Positions 35,749 through 47,730 of a DNA stretch of 64,000 nt are shown piece by piece. This stretch comes from Erythroxylum novogranatense (Eukaryota; Streptophyta; Magnoliopsida; Malpighiales; Erythroxylaceae). The notes beneath the pieces are model-generated. The model was given only the letters and a program-made list of their open reading frames with translations. It had not been told where the DNA came from and made no database searches. Position numbers and translations under genes: made by a program. The stretch's first letter is position 1; each line of letters starts with the position of its first letter. The stretch is taken from assembly GCA_029891385.1 (NCBI GenBank), contig CM057229.1, positions 7,287,001 through 7,351,000 of the forward strand, given 5' to 3'.

Positions 35749-37393
35749 TTAAGATAGGTGCTTGACTAAATTTTGGCGTACAGAACACAAAACCTTCAAA
35801 GGCTTTTCCTTATGCAGACTGACTGCAGATGCAGGGCTCATATCTACGTCAGGTCCAACTTTAGCCCACTCAAAGCACTGAATTACTGTTCCCAGTGTCA
35901 GGGAGATCATCAGCATACCCATGCTCGCACCAGGGCACGCTCTCCGACCAACCCCAAAGGGAATAAATTTGAAACCTTCTCGATCCGCCAGAACCGTTTC
36001 AAATCTTTCAGGCATGAACTCATTGGGATTATCCCAAATCCTGGGATCCCTGTGCATGGCCCAAGCGTTCACTATCAGCATCGTACCTCCTAGAATTTCA
36101 TATCCCCCAACTTTGCAAGTTTCAGAAGACATATGAGGTAGCAGAAGTGGTAATGGAGGATATAGTCTGAGCGTCTCATTTATGACACACTTAAGGTAGG
36201 GAAGCTTGTCGAGATCCGATTCATTCAACAAACGTTCATGCCCAACCTGAGCGTCAATCTCTGCTTGCAATTTTTTATAACTCTCAGGATGTTTTAGGAG
36301 TAAAGCCATTGCCCATTCCAAAGTAATAGCTGATGTATCTGTTCCTGCAACAAACGGTACCTGAAACACGTAGCACTTTGCTGGCATTAGAACGAAGATC
36401 TATAACACCTGAACAAATTGTTTGCGACTGATGTACGGGAAACAAGTATATGGTTAGCAAACCGAATATCGTATTATTACTTACCAAAATGGTACTTTTA
36501 ACTACTTTGTCCGTGTAAAATTCGGGTTCCGATTTCTGCAAGGACAAGAGAGCATCAATGATCGAACTATACTTTTCTCCATCAGACGAGCTTTCAGTTT
36601 CAGGACAGAGTGTTCTGTTTCTTTGAACATCATCTATCAAATTTCTCAGGAACTCATCCCTTAACTTACCCAAATTTGCGACTTTCTTCTCTATCCCCCC
36701 GTATCCAATTAACCTAAGAATAGGGATGAAGTCGCAGATCGACATCGTCACGTTAGGAAAAAATATACTCCTGAAGTTCTGAAGTAACTGCTTCTCCACC
36801 TCTGTGTCCGCAATCTCTTCATCCACATAACGCTTTCCGGCAACCACCCTCATAATTATATTAACTGTCAGAATAGAGCACAACAACTTGAAGTCCACTT
36901 CACAAGTCCCACCCATCGAGGCCTTGAAGAAGCGGCGGGCGAGGTAGCGAACTTCCTCATGACGAATAGAGGAATGTCTTTGAAGACCTTTGGTTGACAA
37001 AATTTCGTTAACAGTGAACCGACGTAGGTTTCGCCAAAGATCACCGTGTGGTGCCCAAAAGAATGCAGTATAGTCGTAGGTGAAATGATCACCGACCACG
37101 GACTTGGGCCGATTGGCGAATGCTACGTCGTTCTTGGTGAAGCATTCTTCAACAAGCGATGATGAAGAGACGATGAGAGCTGGCTTGGAACCTAATTTCA
37201 AGAAAAGAATAGGACCATATCTTGGCATAAAAAGCCGTAGAGACTGGTAAAGTGGTTGGCCGAGGAGGTGGAGATGGCCAATTACTGGAAAAGCAAATGG
37301 TCGAGGAGGTAGATTTTGCTTGTGACGGAACACAACCTTAGTAACGAAGAAGATGAAGAACACAAGTCCAAGGTTAAAGCACCAGGTTTCCAT
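35749..37393 (-). CDS. Cytochrome P450, CYP81 family-like, full length, two exons
   Basis: Exon 1 is 36485-37393 (303 codons), the intron is 36361-36484 (124 bp, GTAAGT donor, TTTCAG acceptor, phase 0), and exon 2 is 35749-36360; the product is 506 residues. Visible motifs: N-terminal membrane anchor (residues 5-22), proline-rich hinge PPRP, I-helix AGTDTS (308-313), K-helix ETLR (365-368), PERF (420-423) and heme loop FGVGRRACPG (438-447, ligand Cys445). The FPVIGHLHLL start, the motifs and the single intron position fit CYP81. Such enzymes are ER-bound monooxygenases of specialised metabolism, for example isoflavonoid or glucosinolate hydroxylation; the substrate cannot be told. All key residues are present. 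A Met at 36387 is intronic and not a start. Confidence 0.92.
36361..36484 (-). other. Intron of the P450 gene
   Basis: 124 bp, donor TTG|GTAAGT and acceptor TTTCAG|GTACC on the minus strand, joining codons in phase 0. Reading through it introduces a frame change and stop in exon 1. Confidence 0.9.
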
Positions 37394-38270
37394 TTGATAT
37401 CAAAGCAAGGGATCAATTGTAGTTCTTGCTCCGGTAGCTGAGTTGGCTGTCTGCGTGATGCTTTATCCTCGCCAGGAAGCGGTCATTGTTAAACAGATTA
37501 ATATATAGATTGATGATTAAAACTGGCCCTTTCAGATTGAAATTCTGTATTCAATATTATTTGTCTTATTTTATTTTATAAAATTTTAATTATTTATTTT
37601 ACAGAATTCATGCAAAATTTAGGTGAGACTTACACAAAATTTATGTAAATAAATAGTCCAAATTTATTAGACACAATAATTTACATAAATAAACAGCTAA
37701 AATTTATTAAATACAATAAGATATCATGATAATCTTATTAGACAAGAGATCTAGACTATGATAATCTTATTAGACAAGAGATCCAGACAATTTGAGCTTA
37801 TCTTAAATTTATGATTCAGTAAATGCTAACGTCAGGAACATAACAAGTGGAACACAGCTGGCTTCCGTCCTTTCGTGGAGGAAAAGGATGTGCGCAGTTT
37901 GGTCGAAACGCGCAAATGTCCAAATGATTAATCAAGAATTTGTGGCATTGAAGACTTGAAGTACAAGTTTCTAATAAAAAGACAGGAATCAAAAATAAGA
38001 TTAATCAAAACGCCAAATCAATGTCGCCGTCGTCCTTTCTGCACGTGGATTATGCATCTATTTAAACGGCCGAGCTTCTTTAATTTCTTAGTCATGGGAC
38101 GATAACTTTCCGATCGAACTTTGAAATAACGTCAATTTATTTAAAATATAATCGAACTTTGAAAAGCGAATAGAATTAGGTGTAGGCTCGACTGCCTACT
38201 TTCATGTATAAAAGAGATTTATGATATAAGTTTTAAGTTTTATTTAATGCCAAACTTTTAAATTAATACT
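37394..38270 (-). promoter_or_regulatory. Upstream region of the P450 gene
   Basis: A TATA-like TATATATT lies at 37500-37508 on the minus strand, about 110 bp before the ATG. Further out are a 32-bp direct tandem duplication (37726-37757 and 37758-37789), a weaker repeat of an AAATAAAyAGyyaAAATTTATTA type at about 37640-37720, and a 34-bp segment (37896-37929) that recurs inside the Copia-3 LTR at 38723-38756. No gene is seen. The intergenic space ends at the Copia-3 LTR. Confidence 0.4.
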
Positions 38271-39237
38271 TGAAAACCCAAATGTGTTAATTGTTTTGTA
38301 AAATTTCCGTAAATTTCTTTAGTATAAACAAAAATAAAAGTAATCAAAAAACGAAATAATGAAAACACTATATATTTGATAACACGATTGACACACTCGC
38401 TTATATCTCTGCATGACCTCACCTAGATTAATCTTTAAAAAAGTCTGATAGATTCTGTGACGTCACAAGCAATACCGCTCAATCCTTATAACTATCTCTC
38501 GACCTCACTTCCCGTAAAAGATTTTCACACCCAATAACACGACGGACTCGTGTTAACCTCATCAGATGATTTTTCTAACTGTTGTCGCTCAAACAACAAT
38601 TAATAAAAAATAACTCAAGTGCTTAATCAACTAAGAACTGAACAATAATATAATTAAGATTAAAAAAAAAACTTCCCTATAGTTTCAGCTTCTCGAAATA
38701 ATCTTTTAATTGACGGAACACAAGTTTGGTCGAAACGCACAAATGTCCAAATGATTCAATACCGTAGCATGTCTCACTCAACACATGTTATTTAGCTCTC
38801 TCACAAGGCATGCACCACTACTGCAGTGTTGATTCAATAATCAAATTAACATCACGCAACGCCACTCCGTTCCTTACTAAACTAAGATTGACTACAGTTC
38901 TTCACAGAGACGTGCACAATCCATACAACCAAATAGAGTCCCACGGCAGCCTTGCAACCACCACGTTGAATTCAAAACACGCAACAACCTCATCCCTTGA
39001 TTTTCTTCAATCCACAAAGTCCACCAAAACTAGCAGTAACAACTTCAATTTACCATCATGTCCAGCTGTGAAAGAATTCAAGTTGTAGCATGATAATACA
39101 CTTCAATATAGTATAGAATTCTTTTACTACTACAAGTATAACACTCACATCTTTTTTAATCCCACTACAATTAAGATTTTATATGGCTAATTAAAATGCC
39201 AAAACTAAATATAAAATATATATAATATATCTTAACA
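38271..39237 (-). repeat. 3' LTR of Copia-3
   Basis: 967 bp. On the plus strand it starts TGAAAACCC and ends CTTAACA (element start TGTTAAG). Homologous but diverged from the Copia-1 LTR. It contains a 34-bp segment also found 0.8 kb away in unique sequence. Confidence 0.7.
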
Positions 39238-39433
39238 AACTCTCTCTTTTGACATATTTGTCTTAAACTCCCTAAATAACATAGATGGACATATAAAGAT
39301 GAAATCTACAATTCTCCCCTCATTGTAATATTCAATTACACAAGCATAAGTCAACTTCAGCCAATAAAACGTATAGAGAAAAAAATACAGTAAACAAGTC
39401 TCATCTTAATTGTTCTCCCCCTTTGAGACAATA
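39238..39433 (-). other. Copia-3 3' untranslated region with two polypurine tracts
   Basis: Minus strand AAAAGAGAGAGTT (39238-39250) abuts the LTR. A second tract, CTCAAAGGGGGAGAA, lies at 39413-39427. More than one polypurine tract is described for Sireviruses. Gypsy A entered six bases beyond the second tract. Confidence 0.65.
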
Positions 39434-39904
39434 TGTAACATCCCGTTACTGTTAGCAAGGGTATTTTGGTATTTATGAGCCATACCGATAGGTTTCAATT
39501 GCATTCATTCGAGCATATTATCGGCCTCTAATTATAAGAGGAGCAGGTTTATTGCATATGCATTTATTTATTGGTACATCGTTCATGATTTAGGGATTAG
39601 TTTATGAGTATCCGACCGGGTGATTGGTTTGGGGATTAAGCGAGAAATTAGAGTAATCGAGTGCAATTGAGTGGTTTAACACTGTTTATGAGTGATTGGT
39701 AATTTATAGAGACTTTTAGAAAATTTTCGGGAAATTCGGGAGAAAATACCTGGATTGGAAATATTTGAGTGATTGACCGATTGACTGTATAGTATTGAAA
39801 GGGCTGTCCAATGGCAATGGAAAAATTAGAATTTTTCGATAGAAAATTTATGTGTTAAGCCATTGAAATTTAGAGATGAAATTTGGGTGATTTGGAGAGT
39901 TGGG

Positions 39905-39913
39905 CTATAAATA
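39905..39913 (+). promoter_or_regulatory. TATA box of the Gypsy A LTR
   Basis: GGGCTATAAATACTAGGG is an unusually clear plant TATA box, repeated at 51576-51584 in the other LTR. Transcription would start about 30 bp downstream, near TTGAAAG. Confidence 0.75.
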
Positions 39914-40634
39914 CTAGGGTTGAAAGAAATTTGGGAAAAGTTTGCTAAGGCATTTTCGCTTCTCTTCTTTCCCTTTACGGTGATTTCGATTCCTCCCAAC
40001 GGTGAGAGATCCTTTGATTTCTTTTGGCTTCTTCCTTATGGTAATTAGTCTAATATGTCTCTCTTGATTGATAAAGGTTGGAAGCCTTGAGATTGGTAGA
40101 TCGAGGATTTTGAAGGATTTCTGGGTTTCGTGATTTTGAGAGATCGTGGATTCGATCCGTGATTGGTAAGTTTTATGGTTTTAATGTTGTCATTAATGGT
40201 TTCTTTGCATTTATGGCATTTATTATGTCCGATTGGGTGGTTGAGAGTGTTTCTTGATGGGTTCTACTCTGGGTGTTATCGTGAGTGTGTAAGAGTTAAA
40301 GGATTGGTGATCGTTGTAAGCTTGAGGCTTTCATCAAGAAAGTTTGCTTCTTTCTTGCCTTAGATAATACGATTAGTTGATTGATTGAGTTATATTGATG
40401 ATTGGTTTAGATATTTGATGATTATATATATTAAGGTTTCCGACGATGAAATTGATGAGTTATGTGTGTTGATAAATTAAGAGAAATGGTTCTTGGAAGG
40501 AATAGAAGCTAAGATTTGTTGTATTTGTGTATCGAATTAATTGAGAGTTGTTCACAGAGGAAAATTTGGGTTAGAGTTTGAGTCGGGATCTGGAACACTG
40601 GAATTGTGTTTAAGGATGTGTTGGGAAGAAGGAG

Positions 40635-40905
40635 GCTGGTAGAGGAGCGAGAGCTCGGTGAGCAGGCGAGAATCGGTAGAGGAGCGAGAGCTCAGTGAGC
40701 AAGTAGAGCTGGTAGAGGAGCGAGAGCTCTGTGAGAGAGCGAGAATGGTAGAGGAGCGAGAGCTCGGTGACGGGCGAGAGGCGGCAGAGGAGCGAGAGCT
40801 CGGTGAGACGGGCGAGAGCTCGGTAGAGGAGCGAGAGCTCGTAGAGGCAAGAGGCGGTAGAGGGCGATGGCTCGGTGAGGGGCGAGAATCGCAGAGGAGG
40901 AGAGG
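40635..40905 (+). repeat. 37-bp minisatellite, 5' LTR of Gypsy A
   Basis: About seven to eight imperfect copies of a unit containing GGTAGAGGAGCGAGAGCTC followed by GGTGAGACGGGCGAGA-like sequence. Units vary by small indels. The open frames on both strands are an effect of the repeat. Confidence 0.8.
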
Positions 40906-42034
40906 CTCAGAGTGCAGAACTGTAGGAGAGCAATAACTCTGAGGCGGCTATGGGCATACGGGTGAGCACCAAAGCGCACCTCGGTCGCGACCTCCACCCT
41001 AGTTGTCCAAGAGGTGTGTTTGAGGTTTTGGAATTGGGACTTAGAAAATTACAAATTCAATCGACTAAGGATTTAAATTCAAATTGAGTTTTAAATTGGA
41101 AATTGCACAGAGGTTTTGATTGAATGAATAGGAAATGGTTATAGAGAATATGAATCGAGGAAATTGATCAATTCTAGGAATGGAGCAATTATTGTCGATC
41201 AATCAACTAAGAGTCGAATTGGACCTAAGAGTCCAAAATTGGGTATTAGCACCTAAATCGTGAAAATACATTGTACATCATTTCATCGAGACATATGCAC
41301 ATTGCACGTAAATCGAGCATCTAGTAATGGGATGTACTTTCTTTATTACAGAGGCACCGCTGGACCGTGTTCCACGGACATTCTTTGGGACTTCCAGCAA
41401 GAGTTCGGAAGTTACTGGTGAGTAACTAGTTGGTTTCTCAAATCTCGGTTGCTTACATACTTCATTGTGAATTACATGGAAAGGTGAATTATATGACTAC
41501 CATATGACTCTTGGTTTCTTCGAATCAATCGCATCGTTACGTGATCTTGGATGAATATCGGGCTTTATAGCCATACCATTGAACTCATCGAGCATCGATG
41601 TCTTGGGCTTTATAGCCACACACCGTAAATTATGAACATGACACCGCATGCATAAATGCGTGATCACGTAATGGAATGTGTCCCAAGTTGCTATTTTCTT
41701 CGAAAAGAGCTTCGAGCTCAGATATCGCATCGACGGGCTTGGCAGGGGGAAAACTCGACGCGCCCACACCGACATCGATCGAGCACTTGGGCACAAAATC
41801 AATAACTGGAAAGAGTCACATATGCATTGCATTTACATGATTGATCGTGTGGTGACGACTTGAAATATGTGATGACGTGAATTTCATCGTTATCTTATCG
41901 CAAACCGATTCGGATTCATTTATTGTTACATGTATCAGTAAATTGCTATCGATATCGCAATTGTTATATTATACGACAATAAATATTATCAGTATTATGT
42001 TGTACGCCGTAATGCGTAATGCATGATTTGAGTG

Positions 42035-42100
42035 AACCATCGATGATGGTTTTCACCGAGTTCGCAAACTCACCCAAATTTGCAACCTATTTTTCAGATT
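42035..42100 (+). other. Conserved stem pair plus TTTTTCAG in the Gypsy A 5' LTR
   Basis: AACCATC-GAT-GATGGTT (42035-42051) is followed by GAGTT-CGCA-AACTC, then ACCCAAA and a T-rich run ending TTTTTCAG. The 3' LTR repeats it from 53725. The minus-oriented LTRs at 43112 and 57850 have counterparts (43499-43515 and 58232-58248). Confidence 0.75.
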
Positions 42101-42466
42101 GTTAGAGTAGACTCTAGCTTCAAGATCTTTCTTTCTGCCGTGCGAAGTTGCTTGCGAGAGGGTCGTGATGGCACATGTGTCGGTCAATTTGGATTAGTGT
42201 TTTGAGGATGACTTAGATAGATGTTTGATCGTTTCCTTTTGGTTTTGTTAGAGACCGATAGACTTGTCTATTCGGATTGGATTCTTGCATGGATAATTAT
42301 TACTTTGGATGTTAATTTGTTGATTATCGTTATTTTGTGACTTAAAATACTTGATGCCGTGGATTTTAGCGAAATTTTCTCGGTAGTAAATCCTTTATCG
42401 TGGGATACGTGTTGAGCGACCTTCGGTTTCCGATGTGTACCCTACGGTGAGGGGCGCTACATTTAG

Positions 42467-42480
42467 TGGTATCAAAGCAT
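42467..42480 (+). other. Primer-binding site of Gypsy A
   Basis: TGGTATCAAAGCAT, initiator-Met type with one mismatch, five bases after the LTR end CGCTACA. Confidence 0.8.
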
Positions 42481-42559
42481 GGTTGGCATCTTTTGGGCAT
42501 AGAGCATTATTAGGCGGAATCCTTGTGTAAGAATAGCAGGTGATCCGAATTTCTTCTGC

Positions 42560-43111
42560 ATTTTAGGTCATCCGTAATGGAGATCGAGTAGAGCGACCGG
42601 TGACCAAGAATCTGTAGGAGCTAGTAGGAGTCTCCTATGCCTCTTTCGAGGAGTTACCTCCTCGAGTTCTGTGAGACGGAACGACGGACGATCGATCGAT
42701 CGGCAAGGTGGGGCGATTGACTTTATGGAAGACCGATTGACCTGGAGGCCGAGGATGGCTTGAGAGGATCGAGCGAGTCCTCGACCAGATGGATCTGCGA
42801 CCACGAGGAGAGATTCGATTACTCTGTCTCCTTGCTTGAGGTCCCGCATATCGGTGGTGGAGGATCTGTCCCGGCAAGTACCACCAGCCCCTGACTCGAC
42901 ATGGGACGATTTTACGAGGGCCTTCAGGACAATTACATGCCCAAGGTCTACTTAGAGATGAAGATGCAAGAGTTCCTAGAGTCGAGGTGGACAAATGATT
43001 GTGGTGACTATGAAGTTCGGGCCTCAACGAGTTGATGGGCTATGCTTCGCAGACCGATTACATCGAGGTAATGATGCCGGAGATTTGAGGTGGACTCAAT
43101 TTCGAGATTAT
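42560..43111 (+). pseudogene. Gypsy A gag, first part
   Basis: Plus-strand coding fragments consistent with chromovirus gag, such as WTQFRDYQS at about 43090-43118, occur between the primer site and the inserted LTR. The frame shifts repeatedly. Open minus-strand stretches here (42568-43027) are antisense chance. Confidence 0.5.
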
Positions 43112-43480
43112 CAGAGCATCCCACTCCCGCAAGTCCGAACCCGATATCGACGGTGATATCCGAGCCCGCGACCCACGAGGGTGGTATGCTTTAGAGCGCC
43201 AATGCGATTCAAAACTCGGTAATACATTTTTTTTTCGTAACCAATCGAAGCGCGTAAACATTTTCAATCAAAATATTCTTTCAAGACTATATTACAAATC
43301 TTGGGCCCTTTACATTAATAAAGATACATCAGCGGAAATACAATTTATACATAATTCAAAATGATACAAATGCGACGTGAATCGATCCCGACTCCAAACA
43401 CCGACTTTCTTGTCAGAATCATACTCCCATCTCACCGACGGGTACTCTTCAATTCTGAAAAATAACAGAATGTGGGTGAG

Positions 43481-43515
43481 TTTGCGAACTCGGTGAGAAA
43501 CCATCATCGATGGTT
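43481..43515 (-). other. Conserved stem pair in the nested LTR
   Basis: On the plus strand GAGTT-TGCG-AACTC is followed by AACCATC-ATC-GATGGTT (43499-43515), the reverse complement arrangement of 42035-42070, and flanked by CTGAAAAATAA (TTATTTTTCAG on the minus strand). Confidence 0.75.
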
Positions 43516-43659
43516 CACTCAACTCATGCATAGTCAATCAAGATACCAATTATCATACATGATCACAATTCATAAATGCAATACAATTCACATTAATCAT
43601 ACCACTTATGCAATGCACATGAGACCCTTTCCATTTTATTACGTTGTTGGATCGCGCTC

Positions 43660-43815
43660 AAATCGCCCCAAAGGGCACATTGCGTTGAGCCGCTGTTTCG
43701 AAAACATTGGGCTTGAAGCTCGATACATTGAGCCCGAGGCTCTAAATACGTTGGACCCGAGGTCACGTGCGCTGAAATAAAGCTCATATATGCTGGGCGT
43801 GATATGCCCCGATAC
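43660..43815 (-). other. Hairpin cluster in the nested LTR
   Basis: GGGCT-TGA-AGCTC (43709-43721), GAGCC-CGA-GGCTC (43730-43742) and GACC-CGA-GGTC (about 43752-43762) follow each other with about 21-22 bp spacing. GGCGTGATATGCCC-like sequence comes near 43797. Confidence 0.7.
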
Positions 43816-46800
43816 GGTCGCTTTGGCCACAATCGCTTTTATCTCGATCATACCATTACGCATGAATGCCTATGCTCCAATTCCCATTTACTGATCGATT
43901 ATAATTCAATGACCACGTTTCCATTTATATGTCAATGCTATTTGCCCTTTCTTGTATCATACCATATCATATTAAAGACACATCCAATGATAGAAACCAA
44001 CAATTAACACTTCAATATCGACATTTATTCTCGGACCTTTGGTCCGAGATCCCCATTCACAAACAATTACACACAAGTAGCACTTCTTTATCTCATTCCA
44101 AATATTTCGACACCTATGGTCCAAATCAATCAAAATCAAACACACATAAACCTTCCATTATCTCCACATGGCATAATTGCAAAATCAGAACACATAAAGG
44201 TCGAGGAACCAACTAGGTTACTCACCTGCATTTCCGAGCTAATGTCGGAAGTCTTTGCAACGTCGGTAGGTCGACGCCCAATTGTGCCTCTATAATAAGC
44301 GTAGAAGTAATCACCATTAATTTTCCAATTCAACTAGTAATAATGCACATGTATGTGTATAATGCATGTTCATGAGATTCGACCCTAATCCAGTATTTTC
44401 TATCAGAAAATCCGTTTAAAAAATAAGAAATTGCTGCCGACGGCGCCAATTTGGACCTCTATAGGTCCCCAATTAAATAAAATAATGAGTAAAGGCCTGC
44501 TATTACGCCCACGCCAATTTCCCCGCCCAAAATTCCCAATTTCTTACAAAATGAAATTCAATATTTTACAAACCGATGCCTCTAGAATCAGGTCAATCGG
44601 ACGGACGGAAAAGAAATTGACAAAAGAAACCAAAATTCAAATTAACCAATTAATATCTCTATATATATAACCCTTATTCCCTTCTTTATTTTCCTGATTT
44701 CAAGCCAACTTTCAACACCAATAACTCATTGCACACAATTCAGAAAAATACAAATCATACCTTGTTGGAAAGATCATGAAACCCTCTACAATTCTCATGA
44801 AGACCATGAAAATCAATTTCACCCCTAAGGGTGTCAAAAATCCAATCCCAACTACTGCCTACTCAAAACCAATCACAACAGATCAGTACAATACAAATTC
44901 GACAACTTGTCATTTCTTCAGTCACAAATTACCACAAAATATATTCAGTAAGTTCACAATGTCATCTACAACTCTCATGAACAATCCAACATCAAATTCA
45001 CTTGCTAACCACCTTAAACAATTCACTGAATGTTGTTGTCCCTGAAATCATGCAATTTGAGCAGTAAATTTATAACCAACATAACTCCCTGTAGACAAGT
45101 CATTAAAATCAGAGCTTTATATCCCTGAAAGATAAAATCCCAAACTTCAATTCTTCCTGAAATAACCAAACTCCAATTCAGCCTCTAACATTTTCAAATC
45201 TGTCATGCAAGTTTCTGACCTAAACAACACTTAACATCACAATGTAGGTCCAGATTTTGAAATTCCATATTTCCCACATCTGACCTCCAAAAATTATAAG
45301 ACATATACCATTTTCAAGATCAATCTGATATCTAAAACTCTTCAGTACAATGCAAACCCCAAATCGAATCACAAAAATTCCTAAAATTCCTCCAAACCCG
45401 AATGTGCACTAAATGTGCCAATCCAGCTAAGTTTCAACCAATGCATAAAAACAGTCATCAGTAATCAGGTCATATCTCCCAATATACAACTCGAAAATTA
45501 ACAAGATCAGTGGAAATGGAAAGATAACTCAATAGGCTACAACTTTCATGAAGACCATTTTCCCTAATCCCATACCAATTAATTTAGAAAAATTAGCAAA
45601 ACTCATTTGATATATTTGCGGGTACTGTTCCCAGACCCAAAAACAGAAACTTTCCATGCCAATTTTCGACCTTCTAACATTAAAATTTACCAACACCTAT
45701 TTCACACTAAATGAAGCCAACATCCCAAAGTTTCAGTGGGCACAAACCTTGCCTCAATTGGATAACCACACAATTAGTTATGATCAAAACAATACAGTGG
45801 GCAACAATCCATTTTCCAGCTTTATTTCTCCAATACACTTCCTATCATTTTCAATGCCAATAACACATCACTAAGCATCCAAATGGGCACAAAATCAGTA
45901 CCTACAATATTCTTACATTCACTAGGAATACCCATCTCAATTTGGCAGCACCTACTTCTTAAGTTATTTGCAAGATTAGTCATCCATGGTCAATTCAAAA
46001 TCAAGCCATAACCACTTCTATCCTACTTCTTTCAAGTCATCCTTAACCTAGCTTTATACCCATCAATTCAAACACTACTTGGCATCAAAGTAAGGCTTCA
46101 ATAATCATAATAAATGCATCAAAATCCCCATTAAATGTATCTCTCCACCATGATTCAAAGCATAATTAAAACTAACAAAACAACTTACCTACTTAAGCTT
46201 CCAATTTTCCACTCTTTCAATCTTTCAATTCTCTTCACTTCTTTCTTTCCTATTCTTTCTAACCACTTCTTCTAACACCAAGCAAGAGCAAGGTCTTCAT
46301 GGCAAGAACATAGCTTGGTTTCATGGAGGAACTCTTAAGGTTTTAGGTTACTTTGGTGAGAGAAGGAAGAAAATCGATGGAGAGAAGTGAAAGCATGAAG
46401 TAGGTTCTGGATGAGTGGGTTAAAAGCAAAGAAATGTTGGTCTTTCACTCTTTCACTTATACACAACCGAGAAAGGAAGCTTGACAAAAGACAAAACCCA
46501 TTAAAGCATTAGGGACAAGTGGCATAAGATGGAAGAAAATGACAAAATAGCAATAGGTCAAATTAATGGATAGGATGTAGAAATCCTGATAAAATCGGAC
46601 CCATTCTAGTCCGATAGTCCTAATTTAAATCTCAAAAATAATATGTCCCATATGGCAGTGCCATTTGATAGCAATTTTCGCTGCTGAAAAGCGACCGGTT
46701 CGCCACTTGACAATTTTTTCCCAGTCCGGGAATTTCCGGGAATTTCTCCGAATTATTTTTTTGACAATTACCTAAATTACCCAAAATTGTAAAACACTTA

Positions 46801-47175
46801 ACAGTTCACTCCATATAATTTTTCAAACACGAAAACCATGTTTTCCAAACAAAAACACCTTTAGGCCTTAGACCGGCGATTTTGTCGATTCGAAATTTTC
46901 TAGGAAAATTCCGAAAAATTCTCAAAATCCCATAAAATATAAAACAATTTTACGCCTCCAATAAGTTTTCAAATACAAGTATCCCATAAATTTCACAAAG
47001 ATCTCCATTTGAAACCCAAGCCGGGAAATGTCATGAATGCATGTACAGTCATTTCATGTGCACGATTGCCACTGTGTAGCAATCCTATCATGCATAAGCA
47101 GTTCTATGAAATCCCAATCTATCCCATCCTATGGCAATTTTACCATCTTACCCTTCCAAGAGGGGTGGATGTTAC

Positions 47176-47730
47176 ATTCGCACTCTTACCGGCCAACTGA
47201 TATGAGCTCATTTATCGAAGTTGAGAGCCGCATTTGTCAGATAGAGCATTGCTCTGACATGAACGCGATCGAGACCGGACAGGGACCCGACATAAGAGAC
47301 TAGTGATAGCGAGTAAAAAGGGCAGAGGTTATAGTAAGCGCCGAGCAGTCCTTCAGTCCACTGAGGGGCCGACAGAGGCCGGGTATGGGCAGAGGGGCGA
47401 TTCGCCAGATCGCTAGTGGTGGCGGAAGGCCAGAGGGTCGTGACAGATCGTCCCAGATTGTGAGCACTCGTGGCAAGAGGCACAGTGGAGAGTGCCGATG
47501 GTTATCGGAGCTCGCTGAGGTGTGGCTCGATGGAGCACCTAGTGAGGAACCGCCTGAGACTTTGGGAGCCCAGTCTACTATGATCGCGATCAAAGAATAC
47601 CACGGTCCAAATGGAGCCGTGGTGGTGGATCAGATGAGAGGCCGAGGTCGAGGCCGAGGCCGAGTAGAGGTTTCAGAGTGAGGTCCAGGGACCGAGTGGC
47701 GGCAAAGAATCACAAAGCAGGGTCTATGCC
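47176..47730 (+). pseudogene. Gypsy A gag, second part
   Basis: Coding-like fragments continue after the inserted LTR, ending in a Gly/Arg-rich stretch (MRGRGRGRGRVE, about 47630-47670). This resembles the low-complexity tail before protease in some chromoviruses. A proper CCHC zinc knuckle was not found. Confidence 0.45.

Larger units (their letters stand above)
39434..42461 (+). repeat. 5' LTR of Gypsy A
   Basis: Starts TGTAACATCCCG and ends GGGGCGCTACA. A TATA box CTATAAATA lies at 39905-39913. It holds a 37-bp minisatellite (40635-40905), stem-loops GGCT-TTAT-AGCC 45 bp apart (41561-41572 and 41606-41617), GAGCT-TCG-AGCTC (41707-41719), and the conserved stem pair at 42035-42100. ORFs 40163-40363 and 40658-40936 are LTR artefacts. 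Confidence 0.92.
43112..47175 (-). repeat. 4.06-kb chromovirus LTR inside Gypsy A gag, probably solo
   Basis: On the minus strand it starts TGTAACATCCACCCC at 47175 and ends GGGAGTGGGATGCTCTG at 43112. That end is homologous to the Gypsy A LTR end and to 57850 (GGGGTGCTACA), with its last bases changed. No internal domain lies within it. I did not find matching target duplications (ATTAT against TTCGC). It shares with other LTRs the stem pair (43481-43515), a hairpin cluster (43660-43815) and a palindrome-adjacent downstream region. No genes are seen in its AT-rich body. Confidence 0.75.

Noticed and set aside
36284..36484. Alternative unspliced P450 ending with the frame that runs through 36284
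   Set aside because: The open frame past 36484 only reads the intron and a shifted exon 2; the GTAAGT/TTTCAG pair restores the AGTDTS I-helix exactly.
40658..40997. Arg/Glu-rich and Leu/Pro-rich ORFs on opposite strands
   Set aside because: Translation of the 37-bp LTR minisatellite; the partner LTR at 52284-52661 gives different frames.
42568..43027. Minus-strand ORFs as possible cellular genes
   Set aside because: They lie antisense to Gypsy A gag in plus orientation and show no conserved domain.
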